A stretch of 11,780 nt of DNA from Intestinibacillus sp964580155 (GCA_964580155.1 CAZOJP010000050.1:1-11780), one strand, 5' to 3'. Counted from the stretch's first letter, positions 5,103-11,780 are shown. Notes: generated by a model not told the origin, from the letters alone. A program made the numbers and translations.

Positions 5103-6164
5103 TTAACCCTTGAGTCGTCGCTGCATTTGCTCTACATTTGAGGCAAATCCGAGCGCGCTCTGTTCCGTGATGCGTCCCGCGCGATATTCCGCGAGAAGGG
5201 ATGAGTCCATCGTGCGCATTCCCTCTTGTGTGCTGGTCGCGATTACGCTGTCGATCTGATGGATCTTCTCATCGCGGATCATGTTGCGAATGGCCGGGTT
5301 GAGGTGCATAATCTCGAAAACCGGAATCTGCTCGCCGCTGCTGCCGGATATGAGTCGCTGGGTGACGACAGACTCGAGTGCCATGGAAAGCTGAATACGG
5401 ATTTGCTGCTGCTGATCGGGCGGGAAAACGTCGATAATGCGATCAATCGAATTGACCGCGCCTATCGTATGCAGTGTAGAGATCACAAGATGTCCGGTTT
5501 CAGCCGCCGTCATCGCGGTCTTGATGGTCTCCAGGTCGCGCATTTCGCCCAACAAGATCACATTCGGTGCTTGGCGCAATGATGCGCGCAGTGCCGCGAC
5601 ATAGCTTTCCGTATCCGAACCGACTTCGCGCTGTGTGATAACACCGCGATCGTTGCGGTGTAGGTATTCGATCGGATCCTCAATCGTAATGATGTGTGCG
5701 TTGCGCGTGCGGTTGATGCGATCGACGATGCAGGCCTGGGTTGTCGATTTTCCGCTGCCCGCAGGCCCTGTAATAAGCACCAAACCTTGCGTTTTATCCG
5801 CAATCCGCATTACTTCTTCCGGAATGCCAAGCTTCTCATGGCTGGGAATTCCGAATGCAATCGTCCGGATGACCGCGGCCAGCGAGCCGCGCTGCCGATA
5901 TGCACAGACACGAAAACGCGATAGATCTTTAATGGATATGGAAAAATCATCGTCTCCGGTCTGGAATAAGCGGTTCATATCCCGTCCGGCCAGCGCATAA
6001 AGCGCGCTGATCAGTTCATTGGATCGATCCGGCATAATCCGTTCGGTATCGATTGGTAGAATCTCGCCTTCTATTTTATAGGATACCGGCAAGCCAGCGA
6101 TGATAAAGGTATCGCTTGCTTTACGCTGCACACCGGCTCCCAGCAAGGCAGTAATTTCAGACAT
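5103..6164 (-). CDS. pilT: PilT-type twitching/retraction ATPase
   Basis: A 353-aa hexameric AAA-like motor ATPase of the secretion ATPase superfamily that depolymerises type IV pili. The N-terminal PAS-like domain begins with KASDTFIIAGLPVSYKIEGEI (15-35). The core has Walker A GPAGSGKST (133-141), the Asp box IITIEDPIEYLH (158-169), Walker B VILLGEMRDLET (202-213) and the His box HLVISTLHT (225-233). The PilT-specific AIRNMIR motif (291-297), needed for retraction in known PilTs, is intact, so it is PilT and not PilB. ATG 6164 has GAGGG upstream. It is the last gene of the operon, 14 nt after the PilX-like gene. No extension ATPase (PilB/GspE), prepilin peptidase or PilM-Q genes are seen here; they must lie elsewhere or PilT serves alone. 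Confidence 0.93.
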   Translation of the reverse strand: MSEITALLGAGVQRKASDTFIIAGLPVSYKIEGEILPIDTERIMPDRSNELISALYALAGRDMNRLFQTGDDDFSISIKDLSRFRVCAYRQRGSLAAVIRTIAFGIPSHEKLGIPEEVMRIADKTQGLVLITGPAGSGKSTTQACIVDRINRTRNAHIITIEDPIEYLHRNDRGVITQREVGSDTESYVAALRASLRQAPNVILLGEMRDLETIKTAMTAAETGHLVISTLHTIGAVNSIDRIIDVFPPDQQQQIRIQLSMALESVVTQRLISGSSGEQIPVFEIMHLNPAIRNMIRDEKIHQIDSVIATSTQEGMRTMDSSLLAEYRAGRITEQSALGFASNVEQMQRRLKG

Positions 6165-6178
6165 TTATATCCCTCTCT

Positions 6179-6586
6179 CTATGTGCCATCCCATACGGCA
6201 ATGGTATCCTGTGCAGACCAGTCTCCTTGCGGCAACGTACGCCAACGCTCAACGGTGCTGCCCTCGTCCCCCATATAAAGCACCACCTCGAGCTGCAACG
6301 TGTCATCAATCGGGCATATGTAAGATGCGCGCGCTCCGTCCCATGTAATCAGAACGCCGTCCACACTTGTAGCACGATTTTCTTCAAGCTCCTGGCGAAT
6401 GTGACTGGCTTTCGTGTCCGCAGCGTAATAGGCCTGTACCGCTTCACCGTGATGTTGCGCAAGCGCAGCATCGTTCCGAGCGGTTTGCAGGCTAAGCAGC
6501 GATAAAATCGATAAGCATAGAACTGTAAAAATTACAAATAATAACACAAGTCCGCTTCCGGATCGTATAGATCGTTTTTCACTCAT
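6179..6586 (-). CDS. PilX-like small membrane-anchored protein of the pilus operon
   Basis: A 135-aa protein with a basic N-terminus (MSEKRSIRSGSG), one membrane helix (about 12-34) and an extracellular part beginning SLQTARNDAALA...AVQAYYAADTKA. That is the long amphipathic helix seen in PilX/GspK-type minor components, followed by a beta-rich tail with repeated Trp. No prepilin peptidase motif with Glu at +5 is visible. ATG 6586 is preferred over an upstream in-frame TTG because AAGGA lies before it and its ATGA overlaps the stop of the preceding gene, showing translational coupling. It sits between a pilin-like gene and pilT. The assignment to a pilus minor subunit rests on layout and context, not on clear family similarity. 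Confidence 0.7.
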   Translation of the reverse strand: MSEKRSIRSGSGLVLLFVIFTVLCLSILSLLSLQTARNDAALAQHHGEAVQAYYAADTKASHIRQELEENRATSVDGVLITWDGARASYICPIDDTLQLEVVLYMGDEGSTVERWRTLPQGDWSAQDTIAVWDGT

Positions 6587-6960
6587 ATCTCTGTTTCCTT
6601 GCAAGAAAAATAAAGCGTGTAAAGCACAATGCCTTCACTGCTTTTTACCGTAACAGCCACATCAGCTAAGTCATTCGACGCTTCTTTTGCAGACAGTTTC
6701 ACGATATACTCACCCTGTGCATCGGGCATGCATGCTGTACTCCACCGGCCCGCAATCTTTTGTGGGGCAACGCCGCTCCGGCATTGCTCCGCAACATTCT
6801 GTGCAATTTGCACTGCATCCGTATAGCTTGCAGTCCCCTGTGCGGTTTCAAGAGAAATTGCAAACAACCGTGTACATACTGCGGCGCACCACGCGGAAAT
6901 CAATAAGCCAATCAGCAGCTCTAGCAGAAAAAGGCTCGCACCTGAACGTTCTTTTTTCAT
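6583..6960 (-). CDS. Pilin-like protein with non-canonical prepilin site
   Basis: A 125-aa protein with MKKERSGAS followed by a hydrophobic helix LFLLELLIGLL (10-20 on). Glu14 stands within the helix as in type IV pilins. If cleavage occurred after Ser9, Glu would be at the canonical +5, but residue -1 would be Ser rather than Gly; cleavage after Gly7 would put Glu at +7. The remainder is a small alpha/beta domain (SYTDAVQIAQNVAEQCR helix, then strands) with a Cys pair typical of minor pilins. ATG 6960 has GAGGGGG upstream and overlaps the preceding stop by 4 bp (ATGA). It is probably a pseudopilin or minor pilin of this operon's fibre. The cleavage site is uncertain. Confidence 0.75.
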   Translation of the reverse strand: MKKERSGASLFLLELLIGLLISAWCAAVCTRLFAISLETAQGTASYTDAVQIAQNVAEQCRSGVAPQKIAGRWSTACMPDAQGEYIVKLSAKEASNDLADVAVTVKSSEGIVLYTLYFSCKETEI

Positions 6961-7433
6961 AGCGCACCCCCTCGTAAGTGCAGAATACCTGCTGCGCTTT
7001 GCCCGTTGTTATCGGTCAGTGTAACATGCAGAAGCTCGCCGTCGTGCGACAGGGACATTGTCTGCATTTCGATAAGCTGTATTCCCTCTTCGGGTGCAAA
7101 CTCATCTCCGGCTGCGGTATACAATTCTCGCAGCCAGCCGTCGTAAACATAAAGAATGGTTTGGTAATCCATCCCATCTGCGGTTTCATAGCAGTAAAGT
7201 GCGTCAAGATCCTGGAATTCTCCGGCAGAGATTGTTCCTTGTCCCTCGTAAGCGCGCACACGCTGCGTAAGATAGGAAAGTGCCACGCGGCGTGTGTAGG
7301 TATGATCGGCAGACGCGGTTACGGTGCGATAAGACCGTGCCCCAAATAACACCGTAAGGAGCAGACACTGTGCAAAGAGCAATCCGACGATCAGTGCTGC
7401 CAAGGTACCAATCCAATGCTTTTTAGGTGCCAT
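6957..7433 (-). CDS. DUF4860-like single-span protein of the pilus operon
   Basis: A 158-aa protein with one N-terminal membrane helix (about 9-31) and an external domain. The pattern is RRVALSYLTQRVRAYEGQ, then ALYCYETADGMDYQTILYVYDGWLRELYT, then LIEMQTMSLSHDGELLHVTLTDNNG, which matches what I know of DUF4860 proteins found in clostridial pilus/type II secretion operons. That match is from memory. No prepilin motif is seen. ATG 7433 has AAGGA upstream. It begins inside the preceding gene (43-bp overlap) and ends in an ATGA overlap with the next, so translation is coupled on both sides. It is likely a minor structural component or assembly factor of the fibre; its biochemical role is unknown. 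Confidence 0.68.
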   Translation of the reverse strand: MAPKKHWIGTLAALIVGLLFAQCLLLTVLFGARSYRTVTASADHTYTRRVALSYLTQRVRAYEGQGTISAGEFQDLDALYCYETADGMDYQTILYVYDGWLRELYTAAGDEFAPEEGIQLIEMQTMSLSHDGELLHVTLTDNNGQSAAGILHLRGGAL

Positions 7434-7750
7434 GCATCTGTCATCCTTTCGGTCACTGTGATATCGGGCATGATATTTTCTGCGAAGATTTCATAGTGCA
7501 CGATATATTTTTCTTCGTCAACCTGAACGCCGTAACGCTGCCGCAAATAGTTATAATCCTGCGGATAGCGTCCTTCCGTTGCATAGCACGCTACGGCAGC
7601 ACGCTGCACAGCGCTTTGTGCGATGCGGAGTCCCTGCGCATCCGCGCTCTGCTGTGCGTCCCATATCCCATTTATCAAAAGAGCCGCTACTGCTGTGAAT
7701 AGTGCAACATATAGCAGCATTGAGGCTTTCCAGTGTCGTTTGGCATTCAT
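7391..7750 (-). CDS. Pilin-like protein without Glu5
   Basis: A 119-aa protein with a basic start (MNAKRHWK), one membrane helix (10-28) and then a pseudopilin-like helix ending in AAVACYATEGRYPQDYNYL (51-69). That block resembles the ACYATEGRYP element common in type II pseudopilins and Firmicutes pilins. The hydrophobic segment has neither the G^FxxxE prepilin peptidase site nor a helix Glu, so it may be an uncleaved pilin-like anchor. ATG 7750 has GGGAG 7 nt upstream and lies 11 nt after the platform protein gene. Its end overlaps the DUF4860-like gene by 43 bp, longer than usual; the last 14 residues may be dispensable. Confidence 0.72.
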   Translation of the reverse strand: MNAKRHWKASMLLYVALFTAVAALLINGIWDAQQSADAQGLRIAQSAVQRAAVACYATEGRYPQDYNYLRQRYGVQVDEEKYIVHYEIFAENIMPDITVTERMTDAWHLKSIGLVPWQH

Positions 7751-7761
7751 ACAATATCTCC

Positions 7762-8796
7762 CTAACCGATCGAAGACATGATACCGAGCAGCGGGAGCAT
7801 AATCGACAGCAAAATAACGCCGACGACAGCAGAGGATAAAATGACCAGTACAGGCTCAATCCAACCGATACGGCGGTCGATTTCATCATTTACCGCCCGT
7901 TCGCTGCGCTTAGCGATTTCTGCAAACAAATCTGCCTGCGTGCCGGTTCGCTCCGCCAACGCAACGGCGCGACAGTCGCGCGCGGACAGCACCCCCTTCA
8001 GCGCTCCGCTCATGCGCGCACCGCTTTGCAGCTTCGTTAAGCTTTCCGTCAGCGACCGGAGAATGCGCGGATCATCCCCACAAATGTCGCGGGCGTACTC
8101 AATGGCTTCTTCGGTTTCCATGCCGCTCTGCGCCGTCATCGCCAGTGTTGACAAAAGGCGGGCATTGCCAATTTTCGCAAACAGACCATTTCTGCCGGAC
8201 ATACGGCGCACCATGCGCGAGAAAGCGGAACGCGCGCACGGTATCCGATAGATCATAACCGCAGCCACCGCGAGCATCACGAGTACGATGCCAATGCCGA
8301 CAGCAGCGCTCGACAGCACACGTCCGCCGCGCAGCATCATGCCTGCAAGTCCGCTCATCTGCATGCCAAGCTGCGCAAATACCCCTTCAAAGATGGGCAA
8401 TACCTGCGTCACAAGAATCAGAACAACGGCAAACATGACACCTGTCAAAATAGTAGGATACAGCACGGCGGAGCGAATGTTTGCCTGTGTGCGATCCGTG
8501 CGGTCATAATATGCCGATAAGGCGCGCAGAGTCTCTTCTTGCTGGCCGGTCTTTTCGGCCAGAGTCAGCATTCGGACCATATAAGACGGAAAGCTGCCCT
8601 GCTTTTCCAAGGCGTGCGGTAAATCCATCCCTTCATCGGCCGCACGGTGAAGCGCTGCAATGACAGGGCCTGCTTCATCCTGCTCTCCATTCAGCGCATA
8701 TAGTCCATCCGCAAGCGTCGTGCCGGAATGCCATATTTGTGCCAGTTCAAGGCAGAGCGCTGATAGTTCACCGGAACTAAGTGCCTGCTGTTTCAT
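7762..8796 (-). CDS. Type II secretion/type IV pilus platform protein (GspF/PilC family)
   Basis: A 344-aa inner-membrane platform protein that couples the motor ATPase to fibre assembly. Two T2SSF domains are visible. The first (about 12-130) contains GTTLADGLYAL, FPSYMVRMLTLAEKTGQQEETLRALSAYYDR and membrane helix 112-135. The second (about 215-335) contains LLSTLAMTAQSGMETEEAIEYA, DCRAVALAERTGTQADLFAEIAKRSER and the C-terminal helix 312-337, with a further helix at 165-184. It is a little shorter at the N-terminus than PilC/GspF (about 400). The start is ATG 8796, with GAGGAGG (8810-8804) 7 nt upstream; the frame stays open to 9114 but would cross the promoter and a terminator. It is the first gene of the operon. 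Confidence 0.9.
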   Translation of the reverse strand: MKQQALSSGELSALCLELAQIWHSGTTLADGLYALNGEQDEAGPVIAALHRAADEGMDLPHALEKQGSFPSYMVRMLTLAEKTGQQEETLRALSAYYDRTDRTQANIRSAVLYPTILTGVMFAVVLILVTQVLPIFEGVFAQLGMQMSGLAGMMLRGGRVLSSAAVGIGIVLVMLAVAAVMIYRIPCARSAFSRMVRRMSGRNGLFAKIGNARLLSTLAMTAQSGMETEEAIEYARDICGDDPRILRSLTESLTKLQSGARMSGALKGVLSARDCRAVALAERTGTQADLFAEIAKRSERAVNDEIDRRIGWIEPVLVILSSAVVGVILLSIMLPLLGIMSSIG

Positions 8797-8836
8797 AGTA
8801 GATCCTCCTCGATCAGATTCCGCGTTGAATCTGTTA

Positions 8837-8865
8837 ATTGTAGCATAATACCCCGAAAATTTCAA
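8837..8865 (-). promoter_or_regulatory. Predicted sigma-A promoter of the pilus-type operon
   Basis: On the minus strand TTGAAA (8865-8860) and TACAAT (8842-8837) are separated by exactly 17 nt. They lie about 40 nt before the platform protein start and after the bidirectional terminator. This is the only good promoter seen ahead of the six-gene block. Confidence 0.78.
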
Positions 8866-8889
8866 GGAAACGAATACGCTTAATGAACA

Positions 8890-8927
8890 AAAAACCTCAC
8901 CCGTTTTTACACAAGGGTGAGGTTTTT
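8890..8927 (-). terminator. Strong, near-symmetric terminator behind the transglutaminase gene
   Basis: AAAAACCTCACCC (8890-8902) pairs perfectly with GGGTGAGGTTTTT (8915-8927), 13 bp with a 12-nt loop and T-runs in either direction. It can end transcription of the minus-strand transglutaminase gene (its stop is 82 bp away) and insulates the pilus operon. Nothing else was recognised between 8928 and 9008. Confidence 0.92.
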
Positions 8928-9008
8928 GACTTTCGCGGAATGTCGTGATCGCACTATGCTCAAGGATATTTCCCCAAGACATTTCTCTTTTATGTATGCA
9001 AAACGACC

Positions 9009-9998
9009 TTAGTAAAGATATTTTGCCTGATAATTTTTTCCGTTTCCAATATATTGCATAATATTGTCGCTGGATTTTCCGCTGGATGCAAATGTGGGGT
9101 CCATCAGTTTCCATGTCTTCCCGTCAAAGCTGATTACACCATCGATCCAGCCTTGCTCAGGAGAATACACGTTGATCCATGCATGATAAACCGTACCGGT
9201 ATAGCCAACAACCAGTTTGGTGGCCACATTTTGGCTACGCAGCATCGCGGTCATGAGTGCGGCATAGTCAAAGCAAATTCCCTGCTTCTTCGCAAGGACA
9301 TTGTCTAAATTGGGCAGGTATCCGCTCTGTACGGATTGAGCGAGCGCCTTGTCATAACTGATATTCTTGATGACGTAGTCATAGATGCCCCCGACCGTGT
9401 CTAGTACGTCGGACTTATCTGCCGACAACTGTGCCGCAAGTGCGACGGCCTTGGTGGCACTGGTATAATTGACATACTGGTTGGGACGCAAGAAAGGTGC
9501 GAATTCATCTTTCAATTTGACCGACGCACTCAGCGTTTGCGCTATGGCATATTTGGTGCCGGAAGTGTTGCGCAGCACGGTGATTTTATAGGTTCCACTT
9601 CCGTCAGACAGAGGGAAGGTTTCATAGCTGCCCTGATTGTTTAAATTATAGGTGTAGGTCGTGCCGCTCGGTCCGGTCGTCTGGACTTTGATGCGGGCAG
9701 AACCGCCTCCAATCCATGCAATCATGACATAACCGTCCGTTGTGTTTGAGTAGTCAATCATTGCGCTCTGATTTTTTGCCACTGCTTTTCCGGATGCAAC
9801 CGGAGAAAGCACCGATGATACGGGCGGCTCTCCTGCAAGCGGTGTCATATCGAGTTCCATCTGATCTGCCAAATCGACGAATTGCTCCAATGTAGGTTCC
9901 GGGATCGAGGCAGTCGCATTGGCGCCGCAGCCGCTGCTTAAAACAGCCATCAGCAATGCCGCTGCCGTAAGCGTAGCATATGATCTGTGAAATTTCAT
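9009..9998 (-). CDS. Transglutaminase-fold lipoprotein
   Basis: A 329-aa exported protein. Residues 1-23 are a signal peptide ending in LSSGC (Cys24), a slightly loose lipobox, so it is probably a membrane-anchored lipoprotein. Residues 60-160 form a Ser/Thr/Gly-rich beta domain (GYVMIAWIGGGSARIKVQT, SGTYKITVLRNTS), possibly for binding. The C-terminal transglutaminase-like core has all three catalytic positions: Cys242 in KKQGICFDYAALMTAMLR, His272 in YHAWINVY and Asp300 in WKLMDPTF. In bacteria such domains act as peptidases or amide-transferring enzymes on wall or surface proteins; the substrate here is unknown. ATG 9998 with AGGAGG upstream is chosen over the in-frame start at 10094, which would include the promoter. 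It is monocistronic, ending at the strong terminator, and divergent from the BTAD regulator. Confidence 0.88.
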   Translation of the reverse strand: MKFHRSYATLTAAALLMAVLSSGCGANATASIPEPTLEQFVDLADQMELDMTPLAGEPPVSSVLSPVASGKAVAKNQSAMIDYSNTTDGYVMIAWIGGGSARIKVQTTGPSGTTYTYNLNNQGSYETFPLSDGSGTYKITVLRNTSGTKYAIAQTLSASVKLKDEFAPFLRPNQYVNYTSATKAVALAAQLSADKSDVLDTVGGIYDYVIKNISYDKALAQSVQSGYLPNLDNVLAKKQGICFDYAALMTAMLRSQNVATKLVVGYTGTVYHAWINVYSPEQGWIDGVISFDGKTWKLMDPTFASSGKSSDNIMQYIGNGKNYQAKYLY

Positions 9999-10028
9999 TG
10001 CGATTCCTCCTATTTTGCGGTTACTAAT

Positions 10029-10057
10029 ATTATAAACTAAGCTGCGATAAATGTAAA
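10029..10057 (-). promoter_or_regulatory. Predicted strong promoter of the transglutaminase gene
   Basis: On the minus strand TTTACA (10057-10052) and a perfect TATAAT (10034-10029) are 17 nt apart, about 30 nt before the start codon. Confidence 0.82.
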
Positions 10058-10122
10058 TATGTAACTCCCCTAAAAAATCTCTATATCCTTGCACTGTTTA
10101 TGACGAAGGCCTAGATTCGCAA

Positions 10123-10150
10123 TTGACTTTTACAATAAATCTGTCATAAT
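10123..10150 (+). promoter_or_regulatory. Predicted promoter of the BTAD regulator
   Basis: TTGACT (10123-10128) and CATAAT (10145-10150) are 16 nt apart (TAATAT at 18 nt is an alternative). They lie 45 nt before the ATG, which has AAAGGAG upstream. The -35 boxes of this and the divergent transglutaminase promoter are about 65 bp apart, room for a shared regulator site, though no clear direct repeat was seen. Confidence 0.7.
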
Positions 10151-10194
10151 ATATATACCAACTTTTGTAACCACTGTGAAAGGAGACTTCATAA

Positions 10195-11439
10195 ATGTCT
10201 GCTTCCCACTATGCAGAACTATTGCATTGCGCACGCCGCAGCGACCCAGAACAGTTGCACATCAATATGCTCGGTGGCTGCAGTCTCTCGTATAAAGATC
10301 GTACCATTAGCGACCAAGTCATTCGTTCCAAAAAGCCGTGGCTGCTGTTAGAATACTTAATTGCTTTTCGTGATCGTGAATTGTCTCAGACCGAGCTGAT
10401 TGATGCCATTTATCCCGAAGGAAAGAGCGACAATCCGGTCAACGCGCTCAAAACATTGGTGCATCGCATCCGCACAATGCTGGGAGAACTTGACTTTATC
10501 GATGGCAAAAACTTAATCCTTCAAGCGCGCGGCACCTATATGTGGAACAACGATGTTCATTTCGACTTGGATATTGACTTGTTTGATTCCCTATACTCTC
10601 ATGCAGTTTCGACCGCATCGACGCCGGAAGAACAGCTGGAGTGTTTGCTTGCGGCCCTTTCGCTGTATGCAGGCGATCTGCTTCCACGGTCCGCGATGGA
10701 ATCCTGGGTAATTCAGCTCAGTGCGTATTACCACAATCGCTATGTCGACGGCGTGCGTCGCGCATGTGAGTTACTGCGTGCGCGGGCGCGATACGAAGAA
10801 ATCGTAGTCATCTGCCAGAATGCGGTAAAAATTGACCCGTACGAAGAATCGATCTATTACCACTTGATTCTTGCGTTGATTGATCTCGGACGTCATCAGA
10901 CTGCGCTCACGGTCTATAAAGACATGACCAATCTTTTTTTCCGCGAGTTCGGTGTGACACCCTCGGAAAACTTGACCGCGCTTTACCGTGACATCATTAA
11001 ATCAATCCATACGGTAGAAACCGATTTAAACGTTATCAAAAGCAACCTACGTGAATCCGAGGATCGGGACGGCGCATACCTGTGTGAATATGAAGTATTC
11101 AAAGATGTATACCGTCTGGAAGTACGTGCAGCAAGTCGCAACGGCGAGTCTATCTTTTTATGCCTCATGACATTGGATAACGTCGATGACACAGCAGTTC
11201 CTCCCAAGGTGCTCAGCACACATATGGATCGCCTTTCAGAGAGCATCCGCCTGTCTTTACGACGCGGTGATGTGTATACCAAGTACAGTGTATCGCAGTT
11301 TTTGTTGATGCTCCCGACTGTAACCTATGAAAATTGTGAAGTCGTGGCATCCCGTATCATTCGGCGGTTTAAAAAAGATTCTGCCGGCTGTCCGCTGCGC
11401 GCCGCGTTTTCTATTCAGCCGATCGATATGGCGCTGTAA
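10195..11439 (+). CDS. BTAD-domain transcriptional regulator with degenerate GGDEF-like C-terminus
   Basis: A 414-aa cytoplasmic regulator related to the SARP/AfsR group. Residues 20-118 are an OmpR-type winged helix (LHINMLGGCSLSYKDRTI, then KKPWLLLEYLIAFRDRELSQTELIDAIYP, recognition-helix region NPVNALKTLVHRIRTML). Residues 122-272 are the bacterial transcriptional activation domain, a TPR-like helical bundle (FDLDIDLFDSLY, then YEEIVVICQNAVKIDPYEESIYYHLILAL, ending REFGVTPSENLTALYRDI). Residues 295-408 look like a nucleotide-cyclase-type domain: MDRLSESIRLSLRRGDVYTKYSVSQFLLMLPTVTYENCEVVASRIIRRF matches the pattern around a GGDEF motif, but the signature reads YSVSQF, so it cannot be an active diguanylate cyclase; it may bind a ligand or act in dimerisation. 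It is divergent from the transglutaminase lipoprotein gene, a likely target. Confidence 0.85.
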   Translation: MSASHYAELLHCARRSDPEQLHINMLGGCSLSYKDRTISDQVIRSKKPWLLLEYLIAFRDRELSQTELIDAIYPEGKSDNPVNALKTLVHRIRTMLGELDFIDGKNLILQARGTYMWNNDVHFDLDIDLFDSLYSHAVSTASTPEEQLECLLAALSLYAGDLLPRSAMESWVIQLSAYYHNRYVDGVRRACELLRARARYEEIVVICQNAVKIDPYEESIYYHLILALIDLGRHQTALTVYKDMTNLFFREFGVTPSENLTALYRDIIKSIHTVETDLNVIKSNLRESEDRDGAYLCEYEVFKDVYRLEVRAASRNGESIFLCLMTLDNVDDTAVPPKVLSTHMDRLSESIRLSLRRGDVYTKYSVSQFLLMLPTVTYENCEVVASRIIRRFKKDSAGCPLRAAFSIQPIDMAL

Positions 11440-11452
11440 TAGCTATGCTCTA

Positions 11453-11493
11453 CAAAAGTCCTCTTGCTACACAAAACAGCAGGGGGACTTTTG
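11453..11493 (+). terminator. Terminator of the BTAD regulator gene
   Basis: CAAAAGTCCTCTTGCT (11453-11468) pairs with AGCAGGGGGACTTTTG (11478-11493) over 16 positions including two G-T wobbles, with a 9-nt loop. The T-run is part of the stem end. It starts 13 nt after the stop codon. Between 11494 and 11576 only a short palindrome, GCACTTTAAAAGTGC, was noticed. Confidence 0.85.
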
Positions 11494-11578
11494 CACGACT
11501 TCGATAGAAACTGCTATTTTGACTTTCGCACTTTAAAAGTGCCGGAGCCGACTCCCCTCTGAAATAAGGTATAGGTAC

Positions 11579-11609
11579 AAAAAAGCGCCCCGATATAGTC
11601 GAGGCGCTT
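11579..11609 (-). terminator. Terminator of the tRNA-Phe/tRNA-Cys transcript
   Basis: On the minus strand AAGCGCC (11609-11603) pairs with GGCGCTT (11589-11583), with an inner CGA/TCG pairing, followed by a T-run (11584-11579). It begins 5 nt after the tRNA-Cys CCA end. Confidence 0.88.
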
Positions 11610-11613
11610 ATCT

Positions 11614-11687
11614 TGGAGGTACCACCCAGAATCGAACTGGGGATCAGGGAGTTGCAGTCCCACGCCTTACCGCTTGGCTATGGTACC
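11614..11687 (-). tRNA. tRNA-Cys (GCA)
   Basis: On the minus strand the acceptor GGTACCA (11687-11681) pairs with TGGTACC, followed by discriminator T and an encoded CCA (11616-11614). The D arm is GCC-AAGCGGTAA-GGC, the anticodon loop is CTGCAAC with anticodon GCA, and the T arm is CCCAG-TTCGATT-CTGGG. The anticodon stem has four good pairs; its outermost position is T-T. It follows tRNA-Phe by 28 nt. Confidence 0.95.
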
Positions 11688-11715
11688 AAGGTGTGCCTAC
11701 AGCGATGATGAAAAG

Positions 11716-11780
11716 TGGTGCCTCCAGGCGGAATCGAACCACCGACACGGGGATTTTCAGTCCCCTGCTCTACCGACTGA
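11716..11780 (-). tRNA. tRNA-Phe (GAA), 5' end beyond the window
   Basis: The minus strand shows TCAGTCGGTAGAGCA of the D arm, the anticodon arm GGGGA-CTGAAAA-TCCCC with anticodon GAA, and the T arm GGTGG-TTCGATT-CCGCC. The 3' acceptor strand TGGAGGC is followed by A and an encoded CCA (11718-11716). The 5' acceptor strand (expected GCCTCCA) lies past 11780. Confidence 0.94.

Noticed and set aside
7778..8251. 157-aa open frame on plus opposite the GspF-like gene
   Set aside because: Shadow frame; its composition mirrors the real gene and no start signals are seen.
8797..9114. N-terminal extension of the GspF-like frame, giving a 450-aa protein
   Set aside because: The extra 106 residues have no family similarity, cross a strong terminator and a good promoter, and overlap the transglutaminase gene; GAGGAGG stands right before ATG 8796.
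9999..10094. Longer start for the transglutaminase protein
   Set aside because: It would include the -35/-10 promoter and hide the signal peptide; ATG 9998 has AGGAGG upstream and begins a normal signal sequence.
1..11780. CRISPR array, prophage or integrase attachment site
   Set aside because: No regularly spaced repeats, no phage or integrase genes, and the tRNA 3' ends are not duplicated elsewhere in the window as far as I could see.

Overview
The window reads as a chromosomal segment of a Gram-positive anaerobe of the Clostridia, most likely an Oscillospiraceae/Ruminococcaceae-type gut bacterium. The support is the SCIFF peptide/maturase pair (a clostridial hallmark) next to yajC, a compact pilus-type operon with PilT, strong AGGAGG-type ribosome binding sites, CCA-encoding tRNA genes and roughly 50% GC. 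Almost everything is read on the minus strand; only an IS110 remnant at the left edge and one regulator near the right are on plus.

Left part (1-2480): a decayed C-terminal piece of an IS110-family transposase, then a lone beta subunit of a Na+-translocating decarboxylase (oadB-type, 533-1660). Its leader carries a complete regulatory unit: a promoter (1855-1883), a yybP-ykoY (Mn2+) type riboswitch aptamer (about 1742-1849) and an intrinsic terminator (1707-1753) that competes with the aptamer P1 helix, the layout of a metal-ON switch. Behind it lies a short ProC-like Rossmann protein that lacks the C-terminal half and the glycine-rich loop, closed by its own terminator.

Middle part (2507-5000): transcribed yajC, a four-helix TIGR04086-like membrane protein, scfA (a 47-aa six-cysteine SCIFF precursor) and scfB (its radical SAM/SPASM maturase). 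A strong hairpin with a T-rich tail between scfA and scfB probably keeps peptide expression above enzyme expression. yajC has its own promoter, which overlaps a hairpin behind the upstream pilT gene.

Pilus-type operon (5103-8796): from a good promoter at 8837-8865 the order is GspF/PilC-like platform protein, pilin-like protein, DUF4860-like protein, a second pilin-like protein, a PilX-like small membrane protein, and PilT. The genes are tightly packed or overlap. The pilin-like genes lack a canonical prepilin peptidase site, and PilT is the only motor ATPase visible.

Right part (8837-11780): a transglutaminase-fold lipoprotein (minus) and a large winged-helix/BTAD regulator with a degenerate GGDEF-like tail (plus) are transcribed divergently from well-formed promoters, so the regulator may control its neighbour. 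A terminator follows the regulator. A tRNA-Phe (cut by the window end) and tRNA-Cys pair, with its own terminator, closes the window. The most unusual element is the Mn2+-type riboswitch in front of an orphan decarboxylase beta subunit.
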